The position numbers and the translations under genes are program-made. DNA of 64,000 nucleotides, from positions 373,569 through 437,568 of the forward strand of contig JAGFNQ010000887.1 in assembly GCA_024364735.1 (NCBI GenBank). The letters run 5' to 3'. The notes under the pieces are model-generated. The model was given only the letters and a program-made list of their open reading frames with translations. It searched no databases and had not been told where the DNA came from. Source of the stretch: Boesenbergia rotunda. Taxonomy: Eukaryota > Streptophyta > Magnoliopsida > Zingiberales > Zingiberaceae. Positions 20,284-33,900 of this stretch are shown piece after piece. Numbering within the stretch: position 1 is the first letter of the stretch; every line of letters starts with the position of its first letter.

Positions 20284-21290
20284 TGATCCCGACCTAGCTC
20301 ACGAGTGGCTCGCTCGGTCAGCCTGGCGCCACATCAAGGCAGGAAAGAGATAGGGGGCCCCGGGAGCCCAGTGAATCATAGGGCCCGCGTAGGCGATCGA
20401 GCCAATAGAATCTGGCCCGGCCCAACCTGCTTAAAGACGTCGAGGAGCCGACCTAACTCGAATGCACACGATGTTAACGGAGGCCCAAGGGAAGGGCTGA
20501 GGAAGGCTCAACACGAAGAGTTTCCGACCCGGGAAATCCTCGAACCCCCCAGCTGCCCGACCCTGGATTGGGTCAGGTGAACCGATCCCGAGTGCCCCAT
20601 CGATCCCGAGTGCCCCTTGACTCGAGCGTCCTCTACCTCAGCTACTCAATCGTATTACTCGGGAGCAGGCAGATTGATTGTTGCGGAGTCCAATATCACT
20701 CGGGCCGTTCGGTCGAGAAACTACCTCGGGATCCGCCCTTCCTTCAGCCATACTCACTCTCTGACAACGCATTAGCAGAAGGTGGTACGAGGTCGGCGTG
20801 AAGCTGACACACTTCAGGTCCAAATCGTGGGTATCTCGCTGACACTGTGATCCCCTGCCGCCCCATACCATGACCACCTGCATTTGTGTCAGGCCGAGCG
20901 GCGCCTGGAGACGCACGTCGATGAGCTGACAGTGCCTCTTTCCTTATTTGGGCATGCAGCGCCTCACCCTGCGAACACTGGCCACGCCTTGTCTTGCTCT
21001 CGCTTACGACATGGAGTGGCAGGCCGAGTAGAAACTGCCGGCCCCCCTGCTATATAAGCCTCTGCGCTCTCCGTCGTCCAAGTATGCATAATAGTATTTT
21101 TCCACTGTTCTATTATTTTGCTCTTCCACCACCGGGGACTGACTTGATTGTCGGAGTGCCTTGCCGGGGACTTTTTCCGGTGGATTCGCTAACCATCTTT
21201 TCCTTAAAGATCAGAGCCAGCATCAGCAGATCACGACCTCCGGGAGTTCACGTTACTCTTGAGAGTCCATCTCACTTCGTAACATGATCA
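20284..21290 (+). repeat. 3' LTR of the gypsy element
   Basis: 1007-bp copy, TGATCC...TGATCA, followed by target duplication ACTAA at 21291-21295. Its TATA box (TATATAA, 21051-21057) points toward the ribosomal protein gene that starts at 21515, so read-through transcription from this LTR is possible. Confidence 0.94.
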
Positions 21291-21295
21291 ACTAA

Positions 21296-21514
21296 TAAAA
21301 TTTTAATATATTTTTTAGTGTAAGTTTTAGTCTGGTTCGGATTGACAACGGTCCGGTCGAGCCATGCATCGAACGCAATAATGTGATTTGAGCGGACGAA
21401 GACAAGCCCTAGATCGGACGGCTTGTATAAAGCTTTCGGTTCTTCTCTTAGTCCCCTTGACGTACGCTCACTCCTTCCCTGCGGCGCGATTCCTTCTTCC
21501 TCACCGCTCTCCTG
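21296..21514 (+). promoter_or_regulatory. Residual promoter and 5' UTR of the eL14 gene
   Basis: Between the retrotransposon and the start codon remain only about 220 bp. A TATA-like GTATAAAGC is at 21425-21433, and a telo-box-like AGCCCTAGA near 21405, a motif common in plant ribosomal protein promoters. Everything further upstream was pushed about 18.8 kb away. Confidence 0.6.
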
Positions 21515-22124
21515 ATGGTGAACCTCTCTTTTTTTTTCTTCTACTTGTTCCTTTCGATTTCTTAATCTAATTTCGTCTCCCGTACGAATCCAAGACGTCT
21601 TTGTGTTCTTGAGTTGAGTTTGTATATTTTCGATGGATTTTCTTGTAGCCGTTCAAGCGATATGTGGAGATCGGTCGGGTTGCCCTCGTGAACTATGGGA
21701 AGGAGTATGGAAGGCTCGTCGTCATCGTCGACGTTATCGACCAGAACAGGGTACGTGGCATTTCCTGATTTACAAAGCCTCAATTTTCGGTGTGATTAAA
21801 TTGCGCAGATCAACTTATGAGTTAGTACGTGTATATACTCGTTTCAAAAATCCATCTTTCGATTAGTTTTTGTTACTCAACTATTGACAATGTGGTATAT
21901 TAACTTTCTGATATTGCTCTAAATTATTCCGTTTCCAAGACATTAATCAATAATAAAATGAAATGCCTGATTTGAAGGCATTTCAAATCATTTTGCGAAC
22001 TTAGTGGTGGAGTATTAAAATGAAATGCCTGATTTGAAGGCGCCGGCCACTGAGTTTATAACAACGTTGGAAGTTTTTGCCGAGGTCCTAGTTAAACAAC
22101 CCTCATTTAAGTGGCAGCTTGCTT

Positions 22125-22166
<42 letters not shown>

Positions 22167-23177
22167 AGAAAGAAAAAGGTAAAATGCTTGCTTCCATTTA
22201 TTGTATCAAATTTATTCTGAAGTTCTTGCCAAAATATCACTTGTCTCCAAAGTTCCAATTGAATTCTGTTTTAGCTATATGTGCACCACTTGTGGTTTAC
22301 TAGTATTCCATGTAACGTCAACCTTAGAATTGTGAAAATTCTTTTATTTTCTTAACCATTTGATCTGAAGGATATCACTTCCATACTACTTGCTGGGTTG
22401 CAGAAAATATATTTTTGGGCACAACTAGTTAGTTTTTTTTTCTTTTTAAAATTTGCAAATACCATCTGGAATCTTGATCAGCCATCGACACCATTGTCTA
22501 TACGCCAGTCTAAAGGTTCATCTTAATAATAGCATGATGTGAGATTATCTATAATTGGATTTTGTTTTTTCTTTCACTTGGGGTATGTGCTGACCATTAA
22601 TATTTTGCTTCCACTGGTTTTGCTATTCTGGAGTATTGTATGAATGACTTGTGTCTCGCCTTGCTTCTGACACAAGTTTAGGCTTTGGTTGATGCTCCTG
22701 ATATGATTCGAGGCCAAATTAACTTCAAAAGGCTTTCTCTCACTGATATAAAGATTGACATACCACGAGTCCCTAAGAAGAAGACCCTCATTCAAGCTAT
22801 GGAGGCTGCTGGTACCCTACACTCGATATCCCTGTCTAATATAGTCCAACAATGTAGCATGCAATTATTGGGTTTAAGTGATAAACATGCTGCTGCAGAT
22901 GTTAAGAATAAGTGGGAAAACAGCTCATGGGGCAGGAAGCTTATTGTCCAGAAGAGGAGAGCTGCCCTAAATGACTTTGACAGGTTCAAGGTCATGGTGA
23001 CCAAGATTAAGGTAGATATTACGCGTATTTAATTTTTCTATACTATTGATTTCATGCCTTTTAGTTTACCATATTCTTAGTTTAGTCATTGTGCTGATGA
23101 CTCTCTAATATTTTCTCCAGAGAGGACGTGCCATAAGGCAAGAACTGGCCAGACTTAAGAAGGAAAATGCAGTTTGA
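21515..23177 (+). CDS. RPL14: 60S ribosomal protein L14 (eL14)
   Basis: Component of the large cytosolic ribosomal subunit. Five coding exons: 21515-21517 (the ATG alone), 21649-21750, 22682-22811, 22899-23011 and 23121-23177; all introns are GT-AG. The joined frame is 405 nt, 134 residues, the usual plant length. Recognisable segments are VEIGRVALVNYGKEYGRLV, VPKKKTLIQAMEAADVKNKW and SSWGRKLIVQKRRAALNDF, with a lysine-rich C-terminus. The 87-nt third intron (22812-22898) is a multiple of three and has no in-frame stop, so retention would give a 29-residue insertion rather than a truncation. Intron 2 contains a TA repeat. The gypsy 3' LTR ends 225 bp before the ATG. Family identity is certain; start and exons are clear. 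Confidence 0.93.
21955..22048. repeat. Short direct repeat in eL14 intron 2
   Basis: AAAATGAAATGCCTGATTTG is present near 21955 and again at 22017, about 63 bp apart, a small local duplication. Confidence 0.7.
22126..22162. repeat. TA microsatellite in eL14 intron 2
   Basis: About 17 uninterrupted AT dinucleotides. Confidence 0.95.
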
Positions 23178-23960
23178 GCACGGATTAATCTGTAAAATTT
23201 GTTCTTGTTTCTGATTCTGTACGGGTGTTAGTTGTCTTGTTGAGAGTTGGTAGTCAAAGTTACTGATTTCACTTCCTTGTTCAGAAATTGGATTTCTTCA
23301 AATATTCGGAATCAAGATTCTACAGTCTCTGGGGATAACGAACCCCATGAATATTTATTTGAAGGCCCTTTTATATCGGTTGACATGTTGATAAATATTC
23401 ATTTATATTTCGTTCCAATTAAAATATTTATGAATTATAAAGATACAGTAATATTAACAAACATTAACAAAATTACCGAGAGTTTCTAGTATTTATATTA
23501 TAAAGGATAATGAAGCAAGTAATTATTACATTGAACTGTTAATGATTTAATGCATGCAAATATATGTTATTAAAATTATTAAATCTGTGTTATGTGACTG
23601 GCAGTTAAAATCGACATGGTAAATTCAAATTTAATAATTCTGTTTTGCTTAAATGCTTGGATAACCAATATACAGTACAATTACTTACACTCTCATGAAT
23701 TAATACAGTTACTATTTACATTAATAATTGTAATAGATTTTGGAATAGATTGTATTTGGATAAATATCTCTATGATTTATTATTTTATTCGATGCACTAT
23801 GATAAAATATTTTCGATTTACTTCAATAATTATTTATACGTTATAGAAATGATTTTGTTATAGGTGATATTTCGTTGAAAAATATATTTATGACAACATT
23901 TCTTAATAAAAAGAATTAAAAAATCTGGAAAATTTTCATGCCAAAGATTTAAACGTTAAA
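23178..23960. other. eL14 3' UTR and AT-rich intergenic spacer
   Basis: No gene is seen. The first part is the eL14 3' UTR. The rest is AT-rich with chance frames only, up to the ABC1K8 leader. Confidence 0.6.
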
Positions 23961-24975
23961 CATTTTCCTGGAGGAAGTTGAGGCACGCAGCGTCATCGGG
24001 TTGACAGCCGCGCGGTGGTTGTTAAGCCTCACCCATCACTTCTTCATGTCCCCTCGCTTGCGCCTTCCATACGGATATCCACTACCGATCCCAGACGCTC
24101 GTCTTGCCTTTACTCCTGTCTCTGGCGACCACCGGGGTGATTAGGCCCTGAAGATCTCCAGGTGTTTCGCTCTCTCCTGTCGTCCCCGTCGCCATCTTTT
24201 TTTTTTTAAAAAATTACTAATTTGGGGGCCGTGGAATTTGTGAAGATTCTAGTTTTTTTTATACATGTTACGATTCCGCATTGAAACAGATTGCTGACGG
24301 ATTTGCCTCGTGCCTGGGTTTATACAGGTTATGGTTTTAGGGAAGGAGTGTGGTTTGAGGTTCAATTTGTGTATATATATTTTTCTTTTTCATTCTAACA
24401 GGAGCTAGGTATAGGGGGTTTGGATTCGAGGGACCTGTGAACTATGTATCAAGGTTTTTCCCCCTTCCTGGGGGCGATAGTAGCAATCTGGTAAAGATGA
24501 CAACTTGAAACAACGTCCTACCATACCATTTTAGCCGATATCTCTACATGTTTGTTCATTTAGTAGTCCTAGTAGTTTCTGGAATGGTTGACAAATACTG
24601 ATACTCTGATCATATCATGAACCTATCAGACAATAATTATGTTTGATCTCTGTTGTGTGTATTTGAATTGGCTGTGTAGAAAATAGCAAAACACTGAGAT
24701 GGAAGTCATTCCTGTGAAAAATATTTTCGTGGTGATCTTTGTTTAAAAACTGAATCTGTGTGAGAAATACTAGAGTTATATTCGGAATACATCAATAAAA
24801 GACAGCACCAAGAAAAGATATGATTTATTGCCTTTATTATTTTTTTTTAATTTATCATCATTTGACCTAACTTTCATGTTTTATTTGTCAAAACGATAAC
24901 TGCAGAAGTTGATTCATGCTCACTAAGTTCTGTTTTGACTTGGGTGCAGGGGTCTTTTAGCGATCTTGTTCTTCA

Positions 24976-27900
24976 ATGGCAGCTGTTCTGGCTTCCAGTA
25001 GGTGTTATCAACGACAATTAGAACCCATAAATCAAGGACGATGCTTGGAAGATCTCAGTTTTTCAGGATCAATTTCCAATTTGAAATTTGCGAAGTTCAC
25101 AACAGCAATAAATGAATCCTCGGCAACAAAAAAACTTCCACGGGTCATAGCAAAAGTGCAACAGGAACAAGCTGATAAGTTTGGAACTAATGGAAGGCCT
25201 ATAAAAATGGTCTCAAACACTAACAGAAGGGAAACTAAAATGGTTTCAACTAAGGATTTGGTGACACATAAGGACTCCTCTCGTCAAAAATCATTGTCAA
25301 TGCATAATTCAAATGTGATGGTTAATGGTGTTAGACTGATTAAGAGGAATAGTACAGTAACTCTTAGTAAAACTGAAAAGAAAGAACCAAAAGTGATCCC
25401 TGATACAGATGAGTTAAAAGTTTTGCCATCAGATGAGGGTTTTAGCTGGGCCAAGGAAAACTACAACTCTTTGCAAAGGACTATTGACATCTGGTCCTTT
25501 GTGTTTTCCTTCCGATTGCTGGTTCTCTTTGACAATGAAAAATGGGCATACTTTGAGGGTTTTACGGAGGAAAAGCAGGTAGGTTCCTACTAACTTGAGT
25601 CGATGTTAATTTTATAATCCAAATGCAATTACTTTGATAAACCTTTCTTTTCAAAGACCATATCAGTTTCTTGTTTGCTTCTGTTTCTTATTCACAAGTC
25701 ATCGTAGAAAAATTTCTTATATTCACTAAAACAAAACTTAATCCGTGCATGTCTACATTATACATTCTATTAGTTGTTTAACGATTAACTATCACACCAC
25801 TCTAAAAGCCAATTTTGTCAATTGTACAACTCTCCCTCCCCACCGTATCTTTTCCTCGTCAAGGAGAAGGCGTAGTCGTCTGCTTTGAAATTCTTTATTG
25901 ATTGAACTTCTCTGTTGAAAATTCTAAATTCTGTATATGTGTATTCATTTGAGTTAAACTTAATTTGATTGTACAGAAACTAAGAAGGAAAAAGACTGCT
26001 TCATGGTTGAGAGAACAAGTTCTTCAACTTGGTCCGACTTTTATAAAACTAGGACAGTTATCTTCAACAAGATCTGATTTATTCCCAAGAGAGTTCGTAG
26101 ATGAACTTGCTAAGCTACAGGTATTGAGTTTAATTAGTTTCTTAGTTTTTGGTGAAACTCTTCTAGTTGTTTGTGGCTGCCGACTTTCCTTTTTTATGCT
26201 TTGTAAAATCATATGAAATATTGGTCATGTTACCACATATACATTACTGTAAGAGTTGTTGCATATCTTTGTGCCCTTATACATGAAAGTTCTACACATT
26301 TTATTATTCGTTAGTAATTTTTAGCAAACTTTAGCTTTTGTTCCCTTGATTTAGTACTAGTTTTTTTTTAATCTTTCTACTTGGCATGTAGCCTATGTCC
26401 AAATCCTTTTCAGAAAGATCGTGGAGTTGAACTTTTTTATCTGATAGCTCAGTTCTTGTGAGTTTTAAGCGAAATGGACATTTTTCCTTTTGATGTGCAG
26501 TCTTCTCTTGTTAGAAAGACTAAAATTCTTTACACAGCTTTATTCTTCTAGGTCTGACCTTGAATGTTGATTTCTTCACACAGGATAGAGTACCTGCATT
26601 TTCACCTGAAAAAGCAAAAGCCTTTGTGCAGAGTGAGTTGGGTTGCCCAATCGAAGTATTGTTTAAGGAATTTGAAGACCGCCCAATTGCCGCTGCTAGT
26701 CTCGGTCAGGTGTTTGTTATACTTTGGTTACTTTTTTACGTCGAATTCTATTATTTGGATCTTAGTAATGGGTTGTAACTCATAAAAACTCCAGAGTCCA
26801 GAGTAGCAGTTCAAAGATTCAATATATGGATGTTTTTTTTTTCGTTTTCTTATTTGCTTGCATATTCCAAAACGTCTTCTTACATTATTCCTTTTTTTCC
26901 CTCACTTCATGTAAACTCAAATTCTTCAGAGATAATCAGCAGAGGCTTTGTATTTCTGCTTAATTAACACCGTTCATTGTTTTTGTTAATTTTCTTATTT
27001 ATTCATATTTTGTTGAATCTTATCTCTTCATGATTTTATGGCACCAACCTTAAACCTTTATATTTGAAGTTATTGACATTGTCATCTAAGTTTCATTTGT
27101 TAGCTTTGTTCCCTGTTTATTGAAGATGCTGAAATTGACCTTCTATGTTTTGTGTATACAATCTCATGGATCATGCTTACTCTACGTGGATTTGTTTTTT
27201 GGTGGTTTTTATGTGCACACTGAGGATCCTCATATCTCTTATTTACTTTGATCATCTAGGTGCATCGAGCCATCCTTCATAGTGGTGAGCAAGTTGTTGT
27301 GAAAATTCAGAGGCCAGGGCTAAAGAAACTTTTTGACATTGATCTAAGTATGCTGCCTGTTGAATAATAGCAATAATTTAATGCAAGATCATACTAACTT
27401 ATGCAAGATATCTTGTGATGTCAACCTTCTTGTTTTAGTTATATTTGTAGTAGATCCTATTTTCATTTGTTTCTTGCTGTAGGCAACTGCAATTTTACAG
27501 ATATTTTTCCAGCGCTTCAGTTGTTTTGCATAGTTCTTTACATCCATGCAAAACTGTTATTGTTATGGAACTTTATGATGCCTGAAAGAAATAACATACC
27601 TCTTCAATCATTTTTCAAAGGGAAGGTTCTTTAAATCATTTTGAAACAATAAATGTTCATTGTGCTCATTGATTCATCATGGTTCACATTGAGGTTCTTG
27701 AAAACCACTAGCATGATATTTATTAAAATTATTTGGTGGACGGATCAGTGTGATGAAACCAAAACAGTTATAGCCTTATAGTGATCCTTTATTTTTATAT
27801 TACAAGCCTAAGTGGCTGCATTTCAACAAGACAAGGATGAAAATGTGTGTCACATTTGTTATTATTATCACACTAAAAATTTTCACATTACCTGATCTTA

Positions 27901-30900
27901 AAGCAACTAAATAGCACCTTGGCTTCAGTAAATTAAGAAAATTATTTTTTTCAGCTGTTTTTTTTTGCCTCACACGTCAGGAATAAAGAAAGTCATAAGC
28001 TAAGTGCATCGCCTATGACTTGAAGTATGTGAACCATGATAGCTAATTTTGTTTATACTTTTCCATAATATCACTTTAATGTCGAGAAAATTTGATCTGA
28101 ACTTGATCCTTCATCCTTTTTGTAGGGACATGATTTTTATGCTAGGATAAATGTGCACAATGTTCTTGATCTTCTATGGATGCAGTTGAGTTTGAAAATG
28201 TCATTTGAATGATGAAAAGTTATGATTTCTTATCAGGAAACTTGAAACTGGTTGCTGAATATTTTCAAAGAAGTGAGACATTTGGAGGTCCTACAAGGGA
28301 TTGGATTGGTATATATGATGAATGTGCAAAGTAAGCAATTAAATTAGGAAAAATTTCCTTCCATTATTGGCTTCAATCTATTTCATAATGATATTTTTCA
28401 TCGTCATCTGTAAAGGGTAACAATAGTGTTCTTGTCATGCATAATTGCATATAGCATGTGGACGACACAAAGACTAACCATTTCCTTTTTGTGATACTTA
28501 TCCACCTTTTCAGGAACGGAAACATTTTTTTTATGACAATAAAAAAGAAGGAAAACCTTTTTCAATCTATTTTCCAATAAACAAGAAGGCAAGAAACTGC
28601 AATGTCTAAACCAAATCATCATATGCTTTAGATACCATTGCTACCCAAGCAAACTTGTGCAATTTGACATTCCATCCTAATCGAGATTTTCCTTTTGTTT
28701 ATTTTTTAAAAGAGGAATACATTGTAATGGATATATTACAAGGAAGCATAAAATGGGATCAACAGTTTGATACCTTGTTTAGTGTGACATTTCAGGCGTC
28801 TGGTTGATTGTGTTTGTTTATAGGCCTAAACATTGTAGCCAAGTGATTCGAGTCTATTAAGTGATGGTTATATGGGGATCATCCACGATCTCGTCATCCT
28901 ATTGGGTTCAAAAGATGCAAAACTTGATGACTGGATCAAATAGCTCAGGATAACCATGGATAGTGGAGCACTTACCGTACCATCATTCCACTGACAAAGG
29001 ATTCATTCTAGACTAATACTTAAGTGAGGAAAAGATTTAAAACGTTTTCGGTTCATAGGAAAAGGGGTTCCTTAATTATGTCAGGATGTGACTGAAATTA
29101 CAAAGGGTCATACAGTGGCTCGATAAGCTTTAAACACTAGATTAGTCAGTCAATGAAGTCCTTAGTCATGATTATCTTTAGAAGAGTGTCACCTATTTTA
29201 CATGTTGTGCAGATAAGCCTAGTATATTGATGAAAAAGAGGGCACTCTCAGGTCAATAGAATTTGGACAATTATAGAAAGAATTACACTTATGATGAAAA
29301 TTGTTCTGATAAACTTTGTTTTTATGACTTTTATCTTTTCAAAATCTCTTTTTATACGGTTGTTCTTGACTTAACCTATCATTTATTTCTAAATTAATAT
29401 TGCACATATATAACGATATGTGAAATTTTTTGTTTTTGGTTTTTTGATTTAAGTGACTGATGTTTTTTTTTTCTAAATTCTTGTATCACTTTGCTTATTG
29501 TTTCAGTTGGGCCATCCACGACTTGAAAGGTGGTATTTTTTCATCAGAAATAACAATCACATATTGGATTTTTCTATAATCAAATCGTAAAGTAGCCTAT
29601 ATCCTTAATTGTGTCCCCTGGTTTGCCAAACCATGGACTAGTGAAGCTGTGACCTTGGGATGCTTTTGTCCTTTCCAGTTATTTTCTCCTATGTGGTTAA
29701 ATAGTTTCACTTATGCTTGTCTTTTAATACCTCGACTAATCTAGGTTTGCAATATTAAACTTCAGAATATTATACCAAGAAATTGACTATATCAATGAAG
29801 GAAAGAATGCTGACAGATTTCGTCGGGATTTTAGAAACATAAAGTGGGTCAGAGTACCTGTATGGTTCTTTCACCACTGAACTTTTTACATTTAGGCCGA
29901 GAAGTTTTAAATAGTTTATTGTTTCATCTGACCTAGACTACTGTTGAATTTGTAGCTTATCCGTTGGGATTACACCACTATGAAAATTCTGACCTTGGAG
30001 TATGTTCCTGGTATGTTTTTCTTTGTATGATGCTTGTAGTGACTGTTATAGATTACTCTTGCATGTTTGAGATTGACATTGCTATGACAGTATAGCATAC
30101 AATTTTGCAATTAACTAAGGAATCTTTGTTGTAAACAGAACATATGACATTCAATGCTACATCTTGAGCAGGCACAAAAATAAATAACTTGGAGCAGATA
30201 GATGCAAGAGGCTACAGCCGATCCATGATAGCTTCCCGTGCAATAGAATCATACTTGATTCAGGTAAAAGAGCTTATTGAATTTTTCATCTATTGTTCTT
30301 GTGCAGTTTTATAAATTGTTTGCCTTTGGTAACTAAAACTACCCTTATTTGTCATTTGAGGTCACAATGCTAAATACAGTTCTTCTGTTATTTTTTTGAG
30401 TTATTCTTTTGACATACTTGGAATGCCTGATTCATTTCAGAATTTGTATCTCAGTCACTATAAATATAAAGACTATGGATTAGCACATAAGTAGGAAGTC
30501 CATCTGATTTTAAAACGACAGCTACACATCTTATACTTGCCATAAAACGTTTAGTCATATTATTTTGGCTTCCATTTTAAATCTGTATGGCTTGATATCC
30601 AGTTGAACAAAGATACAGTTATTTCTTCTATTAATATGTTACCATATTTTTCAAACTCAGATTTTAAAGACAGGTTTCTTTCATGCGGATCCCCATCCAG
30701 GCAATCTTGCTATTGACAAGGATGGGTCACTTATCTATTATGACTTTGGAATGATGGGTGAAATAAAATCTTTCACAAGAAAGAGATTACTTGATTTGTT
30801 TTATTCAGTCTACGAAAAGGATGCAAACAAGGTATTCCTATCTTTTAGGCAATGATTCCATATTTCCATGTACTTTTGATCAAAACTGGTCTCAATTCTT

Positions 30901-33900
30901 GTACATGAGCCATCATATCATATGGTCTTTTTTCCTCTGCTTTTCCTTAGTACTGCATGCTTCTTATTTGGGTTTTTATCTAACTGCTTACTTTCTGTGT
31001 TTATGTGAATCTAATTAGTATAATATTTGTTCTTTCACAGAAAATAGCCTTTTGACATTCATTCTGTAACAAACCTTTCTTTTGGGCAAAGGCTTTGCAA
31101 TTAACTTGAATTTGCAACTCAGTGTGACAAACTCTGGCCTCATAGGTAGTTTCTGCTTTGTCTTGTATACCCAGTCTATTGGTAGTTTGCATTATGCTGT
31201 GCTCTTCAGGTCATCATTGATAGAAAGGCTATGTTTCAGTATTAGGAAGATTGTTGCAGATGGAAAATAATCTTTTGTTCTTGATCCAAAAGTGGCTAAA
31301 CAGTCATTAGAACCACATCACTAGGGCTTTGGTATTCGAATGTGATAATGACTTGATGAAGCACAAAGAAACCAGTAAGCCTATGTAGCAATGGTCTGAG
31401 AAGGTATGGAGATGCAAGCGACAGTGACCCAAGTTAGCAATCTTGCACGAAAATGATCCGACTAAGAACAAATCCTAAGTACACATACCCACCCAATAAT
31501 AACATGAGGAATCTCAAAGACATTGGTAGGCTGAGGCTCACATAGTAACCACTGGAGTGAGGGATGATGAGATCCATTCAGGCTTACTCCCAAGCATGTG
31601 GTGAAGTCACAGAAGATATCAAAATCTAACAAGGGTAAATGGTCACTAGAAGGCTAGTTCCGACCTTGGATGTCTCAAACTCTAAGTGTCTTCTTTCCTT
31701 ATCCATTGCTTCATCTAGAGGGCCCTTGAACCTTTTCAACTTAAGAAGATAAAAATATGTGAGCAGAAACTGAGCACTCTGACCCTTTCCTTGAACAGCT
31801 TCAAGATAACCCTTGGGTGCTGCCAATTCCAAGCAGAAGTATTTGATAGGACGACACCACTCTCCAAACTTTGGGTGTTCTTCCAACTCTAGCTGTCCTT
31901 GAATGTCATCAACTCCAACTCCACATATGTCAGACTTTGAGCGTCTCCAGCCTTGGTTCTAACCTTGGACATCATTGACCCCAAGCCTCTCCTACTTTAG
32001 GTGCCTTCAACTCTAGCTTGAACCTTAGTGTCATTGACTAAGAGTCTCCAACTTTGGGCATCTTGACCAATGTTTTAAATGTTGTTTTAATGCTGAATTT
32101 CACTGACTGGCAAAAACATTTCATTTTGGTGTCTATCGACTCAAAGCATTTCAACTTTTGGCATCTCGACCAAGGTTTAGAATGTCATTCCGATGCCACA
32201 TATCAATGGTTGCCCATAACACTAATTGATAAGAAGAAGCTCTCCTGCAATTAGTAGGGTTCCATGAAGATCTTCTGATCTAAGATGGATCACCGTTTCA
32301 AGGTGCATCTGGAATCTTGGTCTGAACAGGGTGGTAATAACTTGTCTTCAACTGAAGCTTCAACTTGGATGCCAAGATTCCAGCAGTCTCTGTCTCCAAC
32401 TTCAGCCTTGATGATATTGATTCGAAGCATTATCTTTGCAAGACATATTTGACTCCAACTCTGAACTTGGACGTTATTGATTATAAGCACCTTTTATGTA
32501 GGACATATTTGAATCCGACTTCAACATTGAACATCGTCAATTCTAAATCTCTTAAACTGTGGGCATCTCAAACACCATCTCTGATCTTGGATAATATCTC
32601 CAGAAACTGAAGGATTGCCACTGAAGACTTCATACGGTTCTTTTTTGCTTTTTCACAAACATGACCAAATCCCAGACCAATGCCATTTCAATGAGATATG
32701 AAGAAAACCTTTTGTATTTGGATTCTGTAAAATCTTCATGTCACTGTCTCTGTAACTTATTTTTAGGTGGTTAAATTCAATAACTTCTAGTATCTGTTCA
32801 CAGGATTATTCATTTATTTGTGAAAATTATTATGTCATTTGGCATTGTTCTTGGTTCTAACAAGAAGTTTTATACAGGTTATGAAATCTCTGATTGATCT
32901 TGAAGCACTACAACCAATAGGAGACTTGTCACCAGTTAGTAGAACCTGTTCTTCTCTGTATGGAATTGTATTCTTAATCCACTAACCATTGATATCTTAT
33001 ATTAATGCTTAACTACTTTATGATGATTTTTAGGTGAGGAGATCGATACAATTTTTCTTGGATAATCTTTTGAGTCAAACACCTGATCAGCAACAGACTT
33101 TGGCAGCAATTGGCGAGGTGTGTTCCATGCATCAATAAACAACCTTTGGAGCAAACACAATAACTAATTGAGTGACACTTCACAAATCTATTTTTGTAGA
33201 TAATACTCTAATGTGGTTGATTTTGTAGGATTTGTTTGCAATAGCAACTGATCAGCCATTCCGCTTTCCATCCACCTTTACCTTTGTAATAAGAGCATTC
33301 TCAACTCTGGAAGGTGCAAAATTTGGATAATACCTATAACTTCTATCATATTCAATAAAGCTTTCTTTTCAATATAAAAGTTCTTATCAGTTTGTTTAGC
33401 ATGAAATAGAAATGCTAGTCATATTCATGATAAGTTTCTGATGTATGTTTGTTTTCTGAAACAATTCCTGCTATATGTTACATATTCTAGTGTGTTGATT
33501 TATGTGAGTTAAGTTAGAAAATGTTTGGAACTTCAACTGTGGAGAGTGGAAGTAGAATTCAAAAGCAAATTTATAAGTTAAAACAAAACTAAAGGGTGTG
33601 TTTCCTTCAAGGGAAAGAAATCAGAAGGAAATAAGGTGACAGGTTTTTCCAATGGCACTTTTTTCATTGGTTCCTTTTTTTTACCATTATTTTGAATCTT
33701 TAAATGAGAAAAATGTCTTGCTCTACAGTTGGTCCTCATCAACTCTACCAACAATCAATACTTCTCATTAGAAGTTGACTTCCTATAATAGCATGAATTG
33801 TTGATATCGCCCCAGGGCATAGCCGAGTTGGTCACTACATGGTAGATTTGCAGAAATAGGCAAGGGTCGATTCCTGGCAAAGCCTGGGAAAAATACCCTC

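Larger units (their letters stand above)
2457..21290 (+). mobile_element. Ty3/gypsy LTR retrotransposon, Tat/Retand type, with nested guest
   Basis: Boundaries are direct: LTRs begin TGATCC and end TGATCA/GGATCA, and the 5 bp ACTAA is duplicated at 2452-2456 and 21291-21295. Order inside is gag, protease, RT, RNase H, a second (archaeal-type) RNase H, integrase, then antisense ORFs before the 3' LTR. Integrase after RT marks Ty3/gypsy; the extra RNase H and the antisense ORF point to the Tat/Retand group. Without the 8.4-kb guest and its target duplication the element is about 10.4 kb. All reading frames carry stops or shifts, so it is not autonomous now. The two LTRs differ at many sites and in length (911 against 1007 bp), so the insertion is old compared with the guest. 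Confidence 0.95.

Noticed and set aside
21751..22681. snoRNA in the eL14 intron
   Set aside because: No convincing C/D or H/ACA box pair was found.
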